DNA of 64,000 bases from Nitrospirillum amazonense (GTDB lineage Bacteria; Pseudomonadota; Alphaproteobacteria; Azospirillales; Azospirillaceae). The translations under genes were made by a program, and so were the position numbers. The stretch spans positions 269,524-333,523 of the forward strand of contig NZ_VITV01000008.1 in the NCBI RefSeq assembly GCF_007828035.1, read 5' to 3'. Positions 37,769-47,019 of this stretch are shown piece by piece; the first letter of the stretch is position 1, and each line of letters starts with the position of its first letter. Under the pieces are notes generated by a model. It was not told the origin of the DNA. It saw nothing but the letters and a program-made list of their open reading frames with translations, and searched no databases.

Positions 37769-38647
37769 TTACGCAACAGCCCCGCACAGGATTTCGACAG
37801 CCCGCGGCAACGGCACGGCAACGGGCGTCAGGCCCTGCGCGGCGAAGAACTTGACCTCATTGCGGGTCAGCGTCGCCGGCTCCACCACCACGTAGTGCCG
37901 GTCAGCCGATCGCTTGGAAACCTGGCGGGCATAGGTGCGCAGCAGCTGGTCGTGGAAGCGGCAGCCCACGAACAGGAAACCCCGGCCATGCCGCCGTTCC
38001 TTCACGATGTCGGGAATGGGCGTCTGGATATCGATTTCCGTCAGCACCTCGACATAATCGGCATCGGTGATCAGGAAATTGCGCACCGGGTCCACGCCGC
38101 CGTGCGGCTTGTACAGCACGGTTTCCCAGGCGCTCGCAGCGTCGCGCGTGGTTTCCCGCCCGCCGGCGTCATAGAAGCGGTACCAGCGATCCTCGCCGAT
38201 GCCGGCGCGGGTGATGCCCTGCACCTCCCCCCAGCTGGCTCGGGAAGCCGCCAGGGCGGCGCGCATGGCGCCGTCGTACCAGGTGTCGACGATCAGCGGG
38301 ACGCCCAAGGCCGCCAGGTGGCGATGCAGGGCCGTGGGCGCCACCGGCGGCCGGAACGCCTCCGCCATCAGGGCAGAGACGGTGGAACGGTGGCGCGTAC
38401 TTTCGATGTGCTGGGCCGCCGCCCAGGCGTTGCCCTTGGCGCGGCGGGGCAGCGCCACCTTGGCGGCGAAGAAGTCGGCCAGCGCCTCATGCGTGGTTGG
38501 GGCCGCCACCGGAGCCAGGCAGGCCAGCGCCGGTCCCAGATAGGGAACCAGCCCACCGGCGCGCAACTGCGCGGCCAGGTCGACCAGCAGGCGCTCGGCC
38601 GCAAGGCCGTCGGGCATGATGGAAGCGGCGGTTGCCAAGGCTGTCAT
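37769..38647 (-). CDS. SIR2-like protein of the nif island
   Basis: A 292-residue protein of the SIR2_2-like family (distant from sirtuin deacylases). The start RAGGLVPYLGPALACLAP resembles the nucleotide-binding loop of the family and GFLFVGCRFHDQLLRTYARQ the second core block. The gene begins 1 bp after the nifT stop, with its ribosome site inside the nifT end, so they are co-transcribed. Such genes occur in several alphaproteobacterial nif clusters, but no role is known to me; NAD-linked signalling such as in nitrogenase switch-off is one possibility. Confidence 0.75.
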   Translation of the reverse strand: MTALATAASIMPDGLAAERLLVDLAAQLRAGGLVPYLGPALACLAPVAAPTTHEALADFFAAKVALPRRAKGNAWAAAQHIESTRHRSTVSALMAEAFRPPVAPTALHRHLAALGVPLIVDTWYDGAMRAALAASRASWGEVQGITRAGIGEDRWYRFYDAGGRETTRDAASAWETVLYKPHGGVDPVRNFLITDADYVEVLTEIDIQTPIPDIVKERRHGRGFLFVGCRFHDQLLRTYARQVSKRSADRHYVVVEPATLTRNEVKFFAAQGLTPVAVPLPRAVEILCGAVA

Positions 38648-38648
38648 C

Positions 38649-38864
38649 TCACTCCTCCTCCCCCCGCTTGCGGGCGTTGACCGTCACCGGCAGGCGCGTG
38701 TCGGCCGCCATCTCCGGCAGGTCCAAGACCCAGCCATTGGCGATGCGGATCCAGCCCCCCCACAGATCCTCCCGCTCCGCCTCCACCACCGGCTCTTCCA
38801 GATCCTTCTTCGGCACGTAGACGGAAAGGCCGATCTCGGGTGAGCGGCGGATCATCACTTTCAT
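38649..38864 (-). CDS. nifT: Nitrogen fixation protein NifT/FixU
   Basis: A 71-residue NifT: MKVMIRRSPEIGLSVYVPKK, then EDLWGGWIRIANGWVLDLPE and a basic end. NifT is a common but dispensable companion of nitrogenase, perhaps in MoFe protein maturation. It starts about 28 bp after its sigma-54 transcription start and leads into the SIR2-like gene. Confidence 0.93.
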   Translation of the reverse strand: MKVMIRRSPEIGLSVYVPKKDLEEPVVEAEREDLWGGWIRIANGWVLDLPEMAADTRLPVTVNARKRGEEE

Positions 38865-38902
38865 CGGGGCCGGTCCTTTCCATTGGAAGCCGTCCTCAGT
38901 TC

Positions 38903-38919
38903 AGCAAGGGCCGTGCCAC
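38903..38919 (-). promoter_or_regulatory. Sigma-54 promoter of nifT
   Basis: Minus strand GTGGCACGGCCCTTGCT, full consensus, 39 bp before the nifT start. Confidence 0.88.
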
Positions 38920-38981
38920 GCTGGAAGGCCCTGAAACCGGCGCTTTCCCACGCGTCGTCGCGTTGGGAAACCGACAAGGCC

Positions 38982-38997
38982 TGTCGTATCCCTTACC
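38982..38997. promoter_or_regulatory. Imperfect NifA site between nifT and DUF2478
   Basis: TGT-CGTATCCCTT-ACC, one mismatch to TGT-N10-ACA. It is the only near match between the two opposite sigma-54 elements, 53-64 bp from each. Confidence 0.45.
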
Positions 38998-39048
38998 GCC
39001 GATGGACGCTTTCCCCTGGTAAAGTGGCGGCACAGCACCGGCCGAACG

Positions 39049-39066
39049 GTGGCATGCGCGGTGCAA
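39049..39066 (+). promoter_or_regulatory. Sigma-54 promoter of the DUF2478 gene
   Basis: GTGGCATGCGCGGTGCAA: GG (39051-39052), 10 bases, GC (39063-39064); TGGCATG matches the -24 box, TGCA differs by one base from TTGCA. Start codon 58 bp downstream. Confidence 0.65.
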
Positions 39067-39123
39067 GTCCCGCCCTTGATCCGGCCACGCGCCGCGACCG
39101 CTTCCCTGGACAGGAGATCCCCC

Positions 39124-39684
39124 ATGCCCGACAGCGTCGCCTATACCGACAACCTGCTGAACCTGGCCGCCGTGATCTATCAGCCGGAGGATGACGTGGA
39201 CACCCTGCTGGCCGACTTCGCGCTGGGTCTGCGCGACCGCGGCCGCCGGGTGGGTGGCATCGTCCAGCGCAACCGCAAGGGCGACTGCGGACCGGTGAAG
39301 CTGATGGAGGTGATGGACCTGAACACCGGCCGCGTCATCCCCATCTGCCAGAACCTGGGCCCCGGTTCCGTGGCCTGCCGCCTGGACACGGGCGGGCTGG
39401 CGGATGCGGCCCTGGCGGTGGCCCAGGCCGTGGCCGACCGGGTCGAACTGGTCCTGGTCAACAAATTCGGCAAGACGGAGGCCGAGGGTCGCGGCCTGAG
39501 GGGAGAGATCGCGGCCGCCATCGACGCCGGATTGCCGGTGCTGACCGCTGTGCCCTGGCGTTTCTACGACGCGTGGACGGCCTTCACCGGCGGCTATGGC
39601 ACCACCCTGGTGTGCGACACGGGCGTAATCACCACCTGGTGGGAGGACTGGGCCCGCCGGGCCGACCGGCGGCGGGCCAATTGA
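39124..39684 (+). CDS. DUF2478 protein (P-loop-like, molybdenum/nif associated)
   Basis: A 186-residue protein of the DUF2478 family, found beside molybdate transport and nif genes. Visible: LAAVIYQPEDDVDTLLADFA, RGRRVGGIVQRNRKGDCGPV, then SVACRLDTGGLADAALAVAQ and LVLVNKFGKTEAEGRGLRGE, ending in the PWRFYDAWTAFTGGY block. The VNKFGKxExxGxG part recalls nucleotide-binding proteins, but no Walker A is present. It has its own sigma-54 promoter, divergent from nifT, and ends at a strong terminator facing mop. A role in Mo handling is inferred. Confidence 0.82.
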   Translation: MPDSVAYTDNLLNLAAVIYQPEDDVDTLLADFALGLRDRGRRVGGIVQRNRKGDCGPVKLMEVMDLNTGRVIPICQNLGPGSVACRLDTGGLADAALAVAQAVADRVELVLVNKFGKTEAEGRGLRGEIAAAIDAGLPVLTAVPWRFYDAWTAFTGGYGTTLVCDTGVITTWWEDWARRADRRRAN

Positions 39685-39722
39685 CGGCGGAAAAGTTGTC
39701 GCGGGCGCCCTGCGCTGATGGC

Positions 39723-39753
39723 CGGGGGGCCGGTGCCGGGCACCGGCCCCCCG
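39723..39753. terminator. Strong bidirectional terminator between DUF2478 and mop
   Basis: CGGGGGGCCGGTGC and GCACCGGCCCCCCG pair perfectly over 14 bp around a 3-nt loop, between two convergent genes. Confidence 0.8.
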
Positions 39754-39759
39754 CAGCGC

Positions 39760-39969
39760 CTATTCCTTGCCGATGATCACGTCGGAGGACTTGATGATGG
39801 CGGAGACGGTGTCACCCACCTTCAGGCCCAGATCGTCCACCGACTCATTGGTGATCGATGAGGTGATGACGCTGCCGGCGGCGATCTCGATCTTCACATG
39901 GGCGGTGGTCACTCCCTTGGTGACGGCCACGACCTTACCGGCGATGACGTTGCGGGCACTCAGCTTCAT
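39760..39969 (-). CDS. mop: Molybdopterin-binding/molbindin protein Mop
   Basis: A 69-residue single-domain molbindin (TOBE/Mop fold) that assembles as a hexamer and stores molybdate in the cytoplasm. MKLSARNVIAGKVVAVTKGV, then TAHVKIEIAAGSVITSSITN and VGDTVSAIIKSSDVIIGKE are the family blocks. It lies 80 bp downstream of nifA and next to DUF2478; modD is nearby, so molybdenum handling clusters here. Confidence 0.93.
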   Translation of the reverse strand: MKLSARNVIAGKVVAVTKGVTTAHVKIEIAAGSVITSSITNESVDDLGLKVGDTVSAIIKSSDVIIGKE

Positions 39970-40049
39970 TCCTGTCTCATCCTCAAGTCAGCGGTCCACT
40001 GGGACGTCCACGGGGACCACGGGCACCCGCTCTTGGCCTTGGCGGGAAT

Positions 40050-41819
40050 TCAGAACTTCTTCACCGGGATGTTGTGCTTGATCAGGGCGTAGCCCACCTG
40101 GCGCGGCGTCAGGTTCAGCAACCTTGCGGCTTTGGCCTGCACCCACCCCGCCGTCTCCATCGCCTGGATCAGGCGATCCCGTTCCGACAAGCCATCGCCC
40201 TGGGCCGCAGCACAGGTTCCCGCCTGCGGGCAGGTGGCCGGAGGGCCATCCCCATCCCCCAACGCCGCGGCCGGCTCGATCGGCACCGGCTGGCGGAGCG
40301 GGAGGGGCGTGGGCGCCGAGGGGCGGGACATGATCTTGAAGGCGCTGCCCGGACCGATGGCCCCCTTCCACAGGGTGGAGGACAGGCACTCGTCATGCCG
40401 GCAGGCGAAGTCGTCCGCGATGATGCCGGCGTCCCGCGAGAGGGTGGCCGTCCGGCGCACGCAATTCTCAAGCTCCCGCACGTTGCCGGGAAAGTAGCAG
40501 CTTTCCAGGACGGCGTAGGCGGAGCCGGTCAGGCTCTTGCGCGTGCCGTGTTCCTCATTGAAGCGCTTCAGGAATTCGCGGGCCAGCAGGGTGATGTCTT
40601 CCCGGCGGTCGCGCACCGCCGGCAGGAAGATGGAGACGACGTTGATGCGGTAATACAGGTCGGCCCGGAACTGCCCCCGCGCCACCGCTTCCTCCAGGTT
40701 TTTGTTGGTCGCGGCCACCAGCCGGACATCCACCTTCAGCGTGCGCGAGCCGCCCACCCGCTCGAACTCCCCTTCCTGCAGGACGCGCAGCAGCTTGGCC
40801 TGGAAGGCGCCCGAGATTTCCCCGATCTCATCCAGGAACAAGGTGCCGCCGTGGGCCAGTTCGAACCGGCCCTTGCGCTGGGACAGGGCACCGGTGAAGG
40901 CCCCCTTCTCATGCCCGAACAGTTCTGACTCCAGCATGCTCTCGGGCAGGGCGGCGCAGTTCAGCTTCACGAACGGGCCGCCGCTGCGCGGCGACAGGTC
41001 GTGCGTCGCCCGGGCGAACAATTCCTTGCCGGTGCCGGATTCCCCGCGCAGCAGCACGGTGGAATGGCTGCGCGCCACGATCTTGATCTTGTCGATGACC
41101 GAACGGATGGCCGGGCTGTTGCCGACGATGCCCTGGGGCCTAACCTCGCGTTCCGGCCGTGCGGTTTCGATCAGTTCCTTTTCCAGACGGCGCTGCGCGC
41201 TCATCAGCCGGTCGCGATCCCGGCCGATCAGGTCGTGCAGGCGCACCGTCTGACCCACCAGGTTGGCGATCATGACCAGGAAGCGCACATCCTCATCCAG
41301 GCGGAAGGTCGCCTTGCCCTCCCACGTGCGGTCCAGCGTCAAGGTCCCGATGACCCGGTCCCTTTCCTTGATGGGCACGCCGATGAAGGACACGCGCGAG
41401 CCGGCACCCCATTCCACGGCCGACCAATCGTCGAACAGGGGATTGTCGGCCACGTTCTCCACCACGACCGGCATCTGCGTCGTGACGATCTGGCCGATGG
41501 CCCGTTCGGGCAGCCGGTCGAAATGGCTCTTGGCGTTCTTCTCCGTCCAGCCCAGGCCCACCACCACCTGGGGTGAGCCGTCATCGCCCAGCAGGGCGAT
41601 GATGCCGTGATGCATCTCCAGGAAGCTGGAGAGCAGCGCCAGGACATTGGACAGCGTCGTTTCCAGGCGGGTGGGCACCGCCAGGATCTTGGAAATCTCG
41701 TACACCCCGTGCAACGCTATTTCCGCGCGGGAGGAGAATTCACCGGCACGCGACCGATCGGCCGCCGAGGGCGGGCTGGATGTCGCGGACGCGTGAGAGG
41801 CGGAACCAGTCATAGGCAT
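40050..41819 (-). CDS. nifA: Nif-specific sigma-54 activator NifA
   Basis: Enhancer-binding activator of the nif genes, 589 residues. N-terminal GAF domain (about residues 35-200), AAA+ domain with Walker A GESGTGKE, the sigma-54 contact loop [15 protein letters not shown] and Walker [11 protein letters not shown], then a linker with the exact C-X11-C-X19-C-X4-C pattern (from ESCYFPGNV to RHDEC) that makes oxygen-sensitive NifA proteins. The C-terminal helix-turn-helix is [20 protein letters not shown]. An extra Pro-rich stretch with two cysteines precedes it. No nifL. Start ATG 41819, or 41813. Confidence 0.97.
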   Translation of the reverse strand: MPMTGSASHASATSSPPSAADRSRAGEFSSRAEIALHGVYEISKILAVPTRLETTLSNVLALLSSFLEMHHGIIALLGDDGSPQVVVGLGWTEKNAKSHFDRLPERAIGQIVTTQMPVVVENVADNPLFDDWSAVEWGAGSRVSFIGVPIKERDRVIGTLTLDRTWEGKATFRLDEDVRFLVMIANLVGQTVRLHDLIGRDRDRLMSAQRRLEKELIETARPEREVRPQGIVGNSPAIRSVIDKIKIVARSHSTVLLRGESGTGKELFARATHDLSPRSGGPFVKLNCAALPESMLESELFGHEKGAFTGALSQRKGRFELAHGGTLFLDEIGEISGAFQAKLLRVLQEGEFERVGGSRTLKVDVRLVAATNKNLEEAVARGQFRADLYYRINVVSIFLPAVRDRREDITLLAREFLKRFNEEHGTRKSLTGSAYAVLESCYFPGNVRELENCVRRTATLSRDAGIIADDFACRHDECLSSTLWKGAIGPGSAFKIMSRPSAPTPLPLRQPVPIEPAAALGDGDGPPATCPQAGTCAAAQGDGLSERDRLIQAMETAGWVQAKAARLLNLTPRQVGYALIKHNIPVKKF

Positions 41820-41946
41820 CGCACGAATCCTTTCGTGTCCCGAGGCCTACCGATGCGGCGGCGCGGCCCCCGCCAACTGCCAGTCCAGTCAAGTACCTGC
41901 AAGCAAGCTTCGCAGGTGCAACACGAGACCGCAAGTGAATTCACAA

Positions 41947-41987
41947 TATTCAATCAGCAAAATATTATGTTCATTCAGCAAACTATT
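41947..41987. promoter_or_regulatory. Two 20-bp direct repeats upstream of nifA
   Basis: TATTCAATCAGCAAAATATT (41947-41966) and TGTTCATTCAGCAAACTATT (41968-41987) share 17 of 20 bases and are spaced 21 bp, two helix turns. They lie in an AT-rich patch in the nifA leader region, where no -24/-12 element is found. This looks like a paired binding site for the regulator of nifA. Confidence 0.55.
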
Positions 41988-42005
41988 CTTTGAGATCCAT
42001 TTGAT

Positions 42006-42881
42006 TCATAAGGCCGTTATAGTCACCTGTATATCGCGCGGCTTGGCGAAGAAGGGGGCCGAGGTAACCAGCGTGTCGGCACCCGCCTTCGCATATGCAC
42101 CCGCGTTCTGGGCAGTGACGCCACCGGCCGCGGCGACGACTGGCCGGCCGTCCACGCGCCGGGGCAACCGGCGCACCAGCCGGTGCACCGCCTCGGGCGC
42201 AAACTTTTCCAGTTGGATGACATCGACGTGCGCGGCGGCGGCGGCCAGGGCATCCTCCTCGCTGGTCACCTCCACCATGACCGCGCGCTCCGGCGCCGTC
42301 CGCTTCAGCCGCGCGATAGCCGCCGCCAAGTCATGCGGCGGATCGAAAAACACCCGATGTTCCGGGAACAGCAGGATGGTGTCGGAAAGCCCCAGGCGGT
42401 GGATGTCCCCACCCCCCGCCAGCACCGCCTTGCATGCCAGCTGGCGCGTGTAGGGAACGGACTTGCGGGTGCACAGCACCGCGATGTCGGGGTTGACTGC
42501 CCGCGCGGCATCGACGATGGCGCGGGTCTCGCTGGCCAGGCCCGACGCCCACTCCATCAAGGTCTGCGCCACCTTCCAGCCGGCGTGCAGGGCGGCGGCG
42601 GAACCGGTGGCCTCCAGAAGCACGGCATCCCCGCCATAACGGCATCCGGCGGGCGCCATGACGGTCACCGCAGCGCCCAGCCGAGCCAGCAGACGCGCGG
42701 CCTCGTCCACGCCGGACAGCACCATGTCCGCGCGGGCCTGGAAGCGCATGCGGCCCGGCCGGCCACCGATGCCCAAGGCACGGGTCGTCAGGTCGCCAAA
42801 GCGCACGTCCTCTTCCAGCAGCCGTTCTATGGCCCCATCCGCGAGGTGAAGCGGGTCACCGGCGCCCGCGTCGATGGCCAT
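42006..42881 (-). CDS. modD: ModD protein (NadC-like, molybdenum utilisation)
   Basis: A 291-residue homologue of quinolinate phosphoribosyltransferase. GAIERLLEEDVRFGDLTTRA begins it; VLCTRKSVPYTRQLACKAVL matches the NadC core with the RK pair, and LEKFAPEAVHRLV and VVAAAGGVTAQNAGAYA the C-terminal barrel. ModD paralogues go with molybdate transporters and nif genes rather than nadAB. The ATG overlaps the fixX stop (TGATG), so it is the last gene of fixABCX. Its reaction is unknown; NadC itself is the alternative reading. Confidence 0.8.
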   Translation of the reverse strand: MAIDAGAGDPLHLADGAIERLLEEDVRFGDLTTRALGIGGRPGRMRFQARADMVLSGVDEAARLLARLGAAVTVMAPAGCRYGGDAVLLEATGSAAALHAGWKVAQTLMEWASGLASETRAIVDAARAVNPDIAVLCTRKSVPYTRQLACKAVLAGGGDIHRLGLSDTILLFPEHRVFFDPPHDLAAAIARLKRTAPERAVMVEVTSEEDALAAAAAHVDVIQLEKFAPEAVHRLVRRLPRRVDGRPVVAAAGGVTAQNAGAYAKAGADTLVTSAPFFAKPRDIQVTITAL

Positions 42882-43213
42882 CAGCCGAACTTGAACAGGA
42901 CGCCGAAGCCGCCGCGGGGATAGTTCCACTCCACCTCCCCGGTCTTGGCGGTCAGCACGCGGCAGGTGCCGCATTCCACGCAGCCGTCCACCACCGCCTC
43001 GACCTGGCCCTTGTCGTTCTGGCTGTAACAGCCGGCCGGACACAGGTGGGTCAGCGCCATCAGCGCCTTGGAGGGTTCGGTGTGGGGCTTGATCTTGATA
43101 TGCGGGCGTCCGGCATCCACCAGGTAGCGGTTCTGGAACAGCCGCTCCTCCACCTTCACGAGCGGTGCGCCAGGGGCGCCCGCCCCCACCTCAGTCGTGT
43201 TCATCATCGCCAT
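42881..43213 (-). CDS. fixX: Ferredoxin-like protein FixX
   Basis: A 110-residue companion of FixABC with one 4Fe-4S cluster: [14 protein letters not shown] and [13 protein letters not shown] hold the cysteines. It takes electrons from FixC quinone oxidoreductase in the electron-bifurcating complex that makes reduced ferredoxin or flavodoxin for nitrogenase. The frame overlaps fixC by 10 bp; further ATGs lie at residues 3 and 4. Confidence 0.94.
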   Translation of the reverse strand: MAMMNTTEVGAGAPGAPLVKVEERLFQNRYLVDAGRPHIKIKPHTEPSKALMALTHLCPAGCYSQNDKGQVEAVVDGCVECGTCRVLTAKTGEVEWNYPRGGFGVLFKFG

Positions 43214-44508
43214 GACCTCGCCAGTTTGAGGGCGTCCCCGATCAGGCCGGGCAGGGTCCGGCCGCTGCGGAATGATTGGAAGATCTGCTTTTCCTTGGCG
43301 CGCTTATCGACGCCGTCCACCCGGAACCAGGTCTGGGCGGCGGCGCTCAGCAGCTTGGGATAGACGCCGAAGATGTGCTTGTTGCGGTGCAGGAAATCCG
43401 GGATGCGCCGATACTTCCTCAGATCCTTCATGACGAAGGTTTCCTCCAGCCGGCGCTGGTATTCGGCCAGGTTGGCCTTGGTCGCCATCTCCCGCCGCCG
43501 CTTCAGCCACACCACCGTCTCACCGGCGATGCGGCCGGTGGTCATGGCCAGGTTGGAGCCTTCACGGTGAACGGCGTTCACGAACTGCCCGGCATCGCCC
43601 ACCACGATCCAGCCGTCCCCGAACAGCTCCGGCATGGCGTTGTAGCCGCCCTCCGGGATCAGGTGGGCCGCATACTCCTTGCATTCCGAACCTTCCAGCA
43701 GGGGGCGGACGCTGGGGTGGCGCTTGAACGCCTCCAGCAGGCCATAGGGCGTGCGGCCGCTTTCCGCGAAGTCCGAGACGATGCAGCCGATGCCGATCGA
43801 GATGGATTCCTGGTTGGTGTAGATGAAGCCGGTGCCGGTCATGCCGTCGGTGATGGTGCCCATGGCCTCGATCACCACGCCCTCGTTGCCCGCCAGGTTG
43901 AAGCGGCTTTCGATGACCTCGCGCGGCAGGAAATGCATTTCCTTGACCGCCAGGGCCACCGTGTCCGGCTTCAGTTCGGGCCGCAGGCCGGAGCGCTGGC
44001 CCACCAGGCCGTTCACCCCTTCTCCCAGGATGACGACATCGGCGAAGGCGGTGCCGCCGTCACGGTCGGTGCGCACACCGATGACCCGGCCCTGCGGATC
44101 GCGCAACAGTTCCGTCACCGTCGTCTCGCACAGCAGGACCGCACCGGCCTCACGCACCTTGCCGCTGAACCACCTGTCGAACTGGGCGCGGATGATGGTG
44201 TAACGATTGGGCTTTTCCTCATTGAAGTCGTCGGAACGGTAGTGCATGCCGACATAGGACGTGTCGTCCATGGTCCACAGCCGCTGCTCGATCACATGGC
44301 GTTCCAGCGGCGCGTCCTCGCGGAAATCCGGAATGATCTTTTCCAGCGCGTCGGCATAGAGGATGGCGCCCTGCACGTTCTTGGAGCCTGGGTATTCCCC
44401 CCGTTCCAGCTGCAGGACCTTCAGCCCTTCCTTGGCCATGGTATAGGCGGCGGCGTTGCCCGAGGGGCCGGCTCCCACGACGATAGCGTCGAACTTGTCC
44501 CTGATCAT
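43204..44508 (-). CDS. fixC: Electron-transfer flavoprotein-quinone oxidoreductase FixC
   Basis: FAD protein of 434 residues, membrane-associated, that passes the high-potential electrons to quinone. N-terminal [20 protein letters not shown] is the FAD Rossmann motif; [32 protein letters not shown] and the HREGSN stretch follow the ETF-QO pattern. The ATG at 44508 gives the FAD motif at residue 6. It follows fixB by 14 bp. Confidence 0.96.
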   Translation of the reverse strand: MIRDKFDAIVVGAGPSGNAAAYTMAKEGLKVLQLERGEYPGSKNVQGAILYADALEKIIPDFREDAPLERHVIEQRLWTMDDTSYVGMHYRSDDFNEEKPNRYTIIRAQFDRWFSGKVREAGAVLLCETTVTELLRDPQGRVIGVRTDRDGGTAFADVVILGEGVNGLVGQRSGLRPELKPDTVALAVKEMHFLPREVIESRFNLAGNEGVVIEAMGTITDGMTGTGFIYTNQESISIGIGCIVSDFAESGRTPYGLLEAFKRHPSVRPLLEGSECKEYAAHLIPEGGYNAMPELFGDGWIVVGDAGQFVNAVHREGSNLAMTTGRIAGETVVWLKRRREMATKANLAEYQRRLEETFVMKDLRKYRRIPDFLHRNKHIFGVYPKLLSAAAQTWFRVDGVDKRAKEKQIFQSFRSGRTLPGLIGDALKLARSWR

Positions 44509-44522
44509 GACGGGGCCCTCCT

Positions 44523-45626
44523 TCAGCCGGCAAGGCGGTTGACGGACAGGTGCGCCTGGAAGGCCCGGGTCAGGGCCGGCAGCAACTCTATCGCGTCGGC
44601 AACCACGCCCAGGTGGGCGAAGTCGAAGATGGGGGCGTTGGGGTCGGTGTTGATGGCGACGATGGTGTCCGCCCCCTCCACCCCCACGCGGTGCTGGATG
44701 GCGCCGGAGATGCCGGCGGCGATGTACAGCTTGGGCCGGATGGTCTTGCCCGTCTGGCCGATCTGGCGGTCGGCGGTGATCCAGCCCTTCTGCACCAGGG
44801 GGCGCGACCCGCCGTAGTCGCCGCCCAGCACCTCCGCCAGCGCGCGGACCAGCTGGAAATTCTCCGCCGAGCGCAGGCCCAGGCCGCCGGCCACCACGAT
44901 GTCGGCATAGGCCAGCTGCGCCTTGTCGCTTTCCCGGTCGGCGATGAAGCGCAGCACCTTGGTGACCACGTCCTCTTCCGCAAGGTCCAGCGGGTGTTCG
45001 ACGATGCGACCCCAGCGCCCCGGTTCCCGCGCCGGCATGGCCATGACGCGCGGGCGCACGGTGGCCATCTGCGGCCGATAGTTCAGGGTCAGGATGGTGC
45101 ACAGCAAGGACCCGCCGAAGGTCGGCCGCGTCGCCGCCAATGAACCCTCGTCATCGATGGCCAGTTCGGTGCAATCGGCCGTCAGGCCGGTTTGCAGCGT
45201 GGTCGCCACCGATCCCGCCAGGTCACGCCCCAGGTTGGTGGCGCCCAGCAGCAGGATTTCCGGCTGGTGGGTGTTCACCAGATCGGTCATGGCCCGGGTG
45301 TAGGTCTCATTGCGATAGTGCGCCAAGATGGGCGCCGTCACGGTATAGACCAGGTCGGCGCCATGCTCGAACGCGGCGGCCGCCGTCTGGGCCGCCGTCA
45401 GGCTGTCGCCCGCCAGCACCACGCCCGCCAGGTCGGCACCGCGCTTGTCCGCCAGCTTGCGCCCCTCCCCCAACAGTTCCAGCGACACGGGGTGGACGAC
45501 GCCGTGTTCGCACTCGACCACCACCCAGACGTGGCGGTAAGCCTTGAACCGCTCCGGCAGTTCGCGCTTGGAGCCGGCACGGCCGGCGGCGGGAGGCTTG
45601 GGGCCGGTGGGGGGGGCGTCGCTCAT
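44523..45626 (-). CDS. fixB: Electron-transfer flavoprotein alpha subunit FixB
   Basis: A 367-residue alpha-ETF. The C-terminal FAD domain is clear: GGRGLGSAENF-like segment [60 protein letters not shown] and [20 protein letters not shown]. The N-terminus has about 25 extra residues before [10 protein letters not shown]. With FixA it binds two flavins and splits NADH electrons. It lies 23 bp after fixA. Confidence 0.95.
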   Translation of the reverse strand: MSDAPPTGPKPPAAGRAGSKRELPERFKAYRHVWVVVECEHGVVHPVSLELLGEGRKLADKRGADLAGVVLAGDSLTAAQTAAAAFEHGADLVYTVTAPILAHYRNETYTRAMTDLVNTHQPEILLLGATNLGRDLAGSVATTLQTGLTADCTELAIDDEGSLAATRPTFGGSLLCTILTLNYRPQMATVRPRVMAMPAREPGRWGRIVEHPLDLAEEDVVTKVLRFIADRESDKAQLAYADIVVAGGLGLRSAENFQLVRALAEVLGGDYGGSRPLVQKGWITADRQIGQTGKTIRPKLYIAAGISGAIQHRVGVEGADTIVAINTDPNAPIFDFAHLGVVADAIELLPALTRAFQAHLSVNRLAG

Positions 45627-45649
45627 CGTCTTCTACTCCCTCGGGGGTG

Positions 45650-46504
45650 TCACTGGCCGGCGGCGAACCGCAGCAGATCGTCTTCCAGCGGCGGCTGGGT
45701 CCGGAAAATCGCGGCGATGACATCGGCCGCCAGTTCGTCGGCGGACCGGTCGGCGGTCGGGACCTGGTGAACCTTTTCCGCCCGACCCTGGGGCGCGAAC
45801 ACCTTCTTCACGATGGTGGGCGATCCCTTCAAGCCGCAGCGCGCCAGTTCGGTGATGCCGGCATCGGCGGCACTCCACCGCACGATTTGGGCCCGGGCCG
45901 CGCGGTAGGCGTCATCCAGGCTGCCCCGGCGGATCTCGTTCACGCCTTCCAGCATGGTGATCAGCACGGGCAGGCGGGTTTGCAGGACCTGCAGGCCCCC
46001 TTCCGCCCGACGCTCCACCGTGATGGTGCCGGCGGCGGGGTCCAGGTCGGCGATGCGGGCAACGTAGGTCAGCTGGTTCAGGCCCAGACGCTTGGCGATG
46101 CCCGGCCCCACCTGGGCCGTGTCGCCATCGATGGTCTGCTTGCCGGTGAAGATGATTGGCGGCTCCCCGAACTCCTGGCTGACCTTGTCCAGGGCAGCGG
46201 CCAGGGCGAAGCTGGTGGCCAGGGTGTCCGAGCCCGCGAAGGCCCGGTCGGTCAGCAGCACGGCACGGTCGGCGCCGAAGGTCAGCGCCTTGCGCAGCGA
46301 CTCCTCCGCCATGGGCGGTCCCATGGTCAGCACCGTCACCTCGCCCCCCAACCGGTCGCGCAGGCGCAAGGCCTCCTCCAGCGCGAACAAATCATAGGGG
46401 TTGATGATGGTGGGCACGCCCTGGCGCATGATGGTGTTGGTCACGGGATGGACCCGGATCTGCGCGCTGTCAGGGACCTGCTTCATGCAGACGACGATGT
46501 GCAT
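45650..46504 (-). CDS. fixA: Electron-transfer flavoprotein beta subunit FixA
   Basis: A 284-residue beta-ETF, site of NADH oxidation and the bifurcating flavin in the Fix complex. Blocks: HIVVCMKQVPDSAQIRVHPV, NPYDLFALEEALRLRD, GGEVTVLTMGPPMAEESLRK, and IFTGKQTIDGDTAQVGPGIA. First gene of fixABCX-modD; start 47 bp after a consensus sigma-54 promoter. This complex would feed reduced ferredoxin to NifH. Confidence 0.96.
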   Translation of the reverse strand: MHIVVCMKQVPDSAQIRVHPVTNTIMRQGVPTIINPYDLFALEEALRLRDRLGGEVTVLTMGPPMAEESLRKALTFGADRAVLLTDRAFAGSDTLATSFALAAALDKVSQEFGEPPIIFTGKQTIDGDTAQVGPGIAKRLGLNQLTYVARIADLDPAAGTITVERRAEGGLQVLQTRLPVLITMLEGVNEIRRGSLDDAYRAARAQIVRWSAADAGITELARCGLKGSPTIVKKVFAPQGRAEKVHQVPTADRSADELAADVIAAIFRTQPPLEDDLLRFAAGQ

Positions 46505-46550
46505 TTCCCTATTCCTTTCCCTCGGCCGATCCGGCGGTCACAGCCATGAT

Positions 46551-46567
46551 TGGCAAGGGGCATGCCA
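46551..46567 (-). promoter_or_regulatory. Sigma-54 promoter of fixABCX-modD
   Basis: Minus strand TTGGCATGCCCCTTGCC, full consensus, 47 bp before fixA. Confidence 0.87.
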
Positions 46568-46632
46568 ATTGAGGGCGCCCCGCTAAGCCATTGAATCACC
46601 TTCATTCCGCCGTCCGCCCGTAAGCGACGCTT

Positions 46633-46648
46633 TGTCGGATACGCGACA
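46633..46648. promoter_or_regulatory. NifA upstream activator site of fixA
   Basis: TGT-CGGATACGCG-ACA, perfect, 66 bp upstream of the fixA -24 box and directly after the nifW stop region. Confidence 0.8.
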
Positions 46649-46668
46649 GCCCCTGTCGGCTCTCGGCC

Positions 46669-47019
46669 TCACGGCCCCTTGGCGCCGTCCAGCACCGCCA
46701 GCGGCACGAAGGGCTTGGGCGCCGGCTGCTTGGGCGCCACCGCGTCGCGGTGCACCTTGAACAGCCGTTCCGCGATGGGGGTGGAGGCGACGAAGTCCTG
46801 ATAGGCCTGTTCCAGATGGCCACGACAGAGCGTCCGGATTTCGCCCTCGTCCAGGCCGGTGAACGCGCCCTCCACCTCGCTGCCGCGCAGGTACTGGCCC
46901 ATGCGCCGCAGGATGTGCAGGCGCGCGACGCGGACCACCGCCGCCTCGAACGGCACCTCCAGGAACACGAAGAAATCCTCGGCCGACGACAGCCGCGACA
47001 GCTCATCCAACACGCCCAT
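46669..47019 (-). CDS. nifW: Nitrogenase-stabilizing/protective protein NifW
   Basis: A 116-residue Nif[21 protein letters not shown], then [20 protein letters not shown] and [19 protein letters not shown], the standard end. NifW binds the MoFe protein and aids its maturation or oxygen protection. Last gene of the iscA-nfu-nifSVP operon; its start overlaps nifP by 17 bp. Confidence 0.94.
   Translation of the reverse strand: MGVLDELSRLSSAEDFFVFLEVPFEAAVVRVARLHILRRMGQYLRGSEVEGAFTGLDEGEIRTLCRGHLEQAYQDFVASTPIAERLFKVHRDAVAPKQPAPKPFVPLAVLDGAKGP

Noticed and set aside
41820..42005. NifA/sigma-54 autoregulation of nifA
   Set aside because: Neither a -24/-12 element nor TGT-N10-ACA is seen in the nifA upstream region.
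42006..42881. Housekeeping nadC (quinolinate phosphoribosyltransferase)
   Set aside because: No nadA or nadB beside it and it overlaps fixX in a nif operon; ModD is the better reading, though NadC activity is not excluded by sequence alone.
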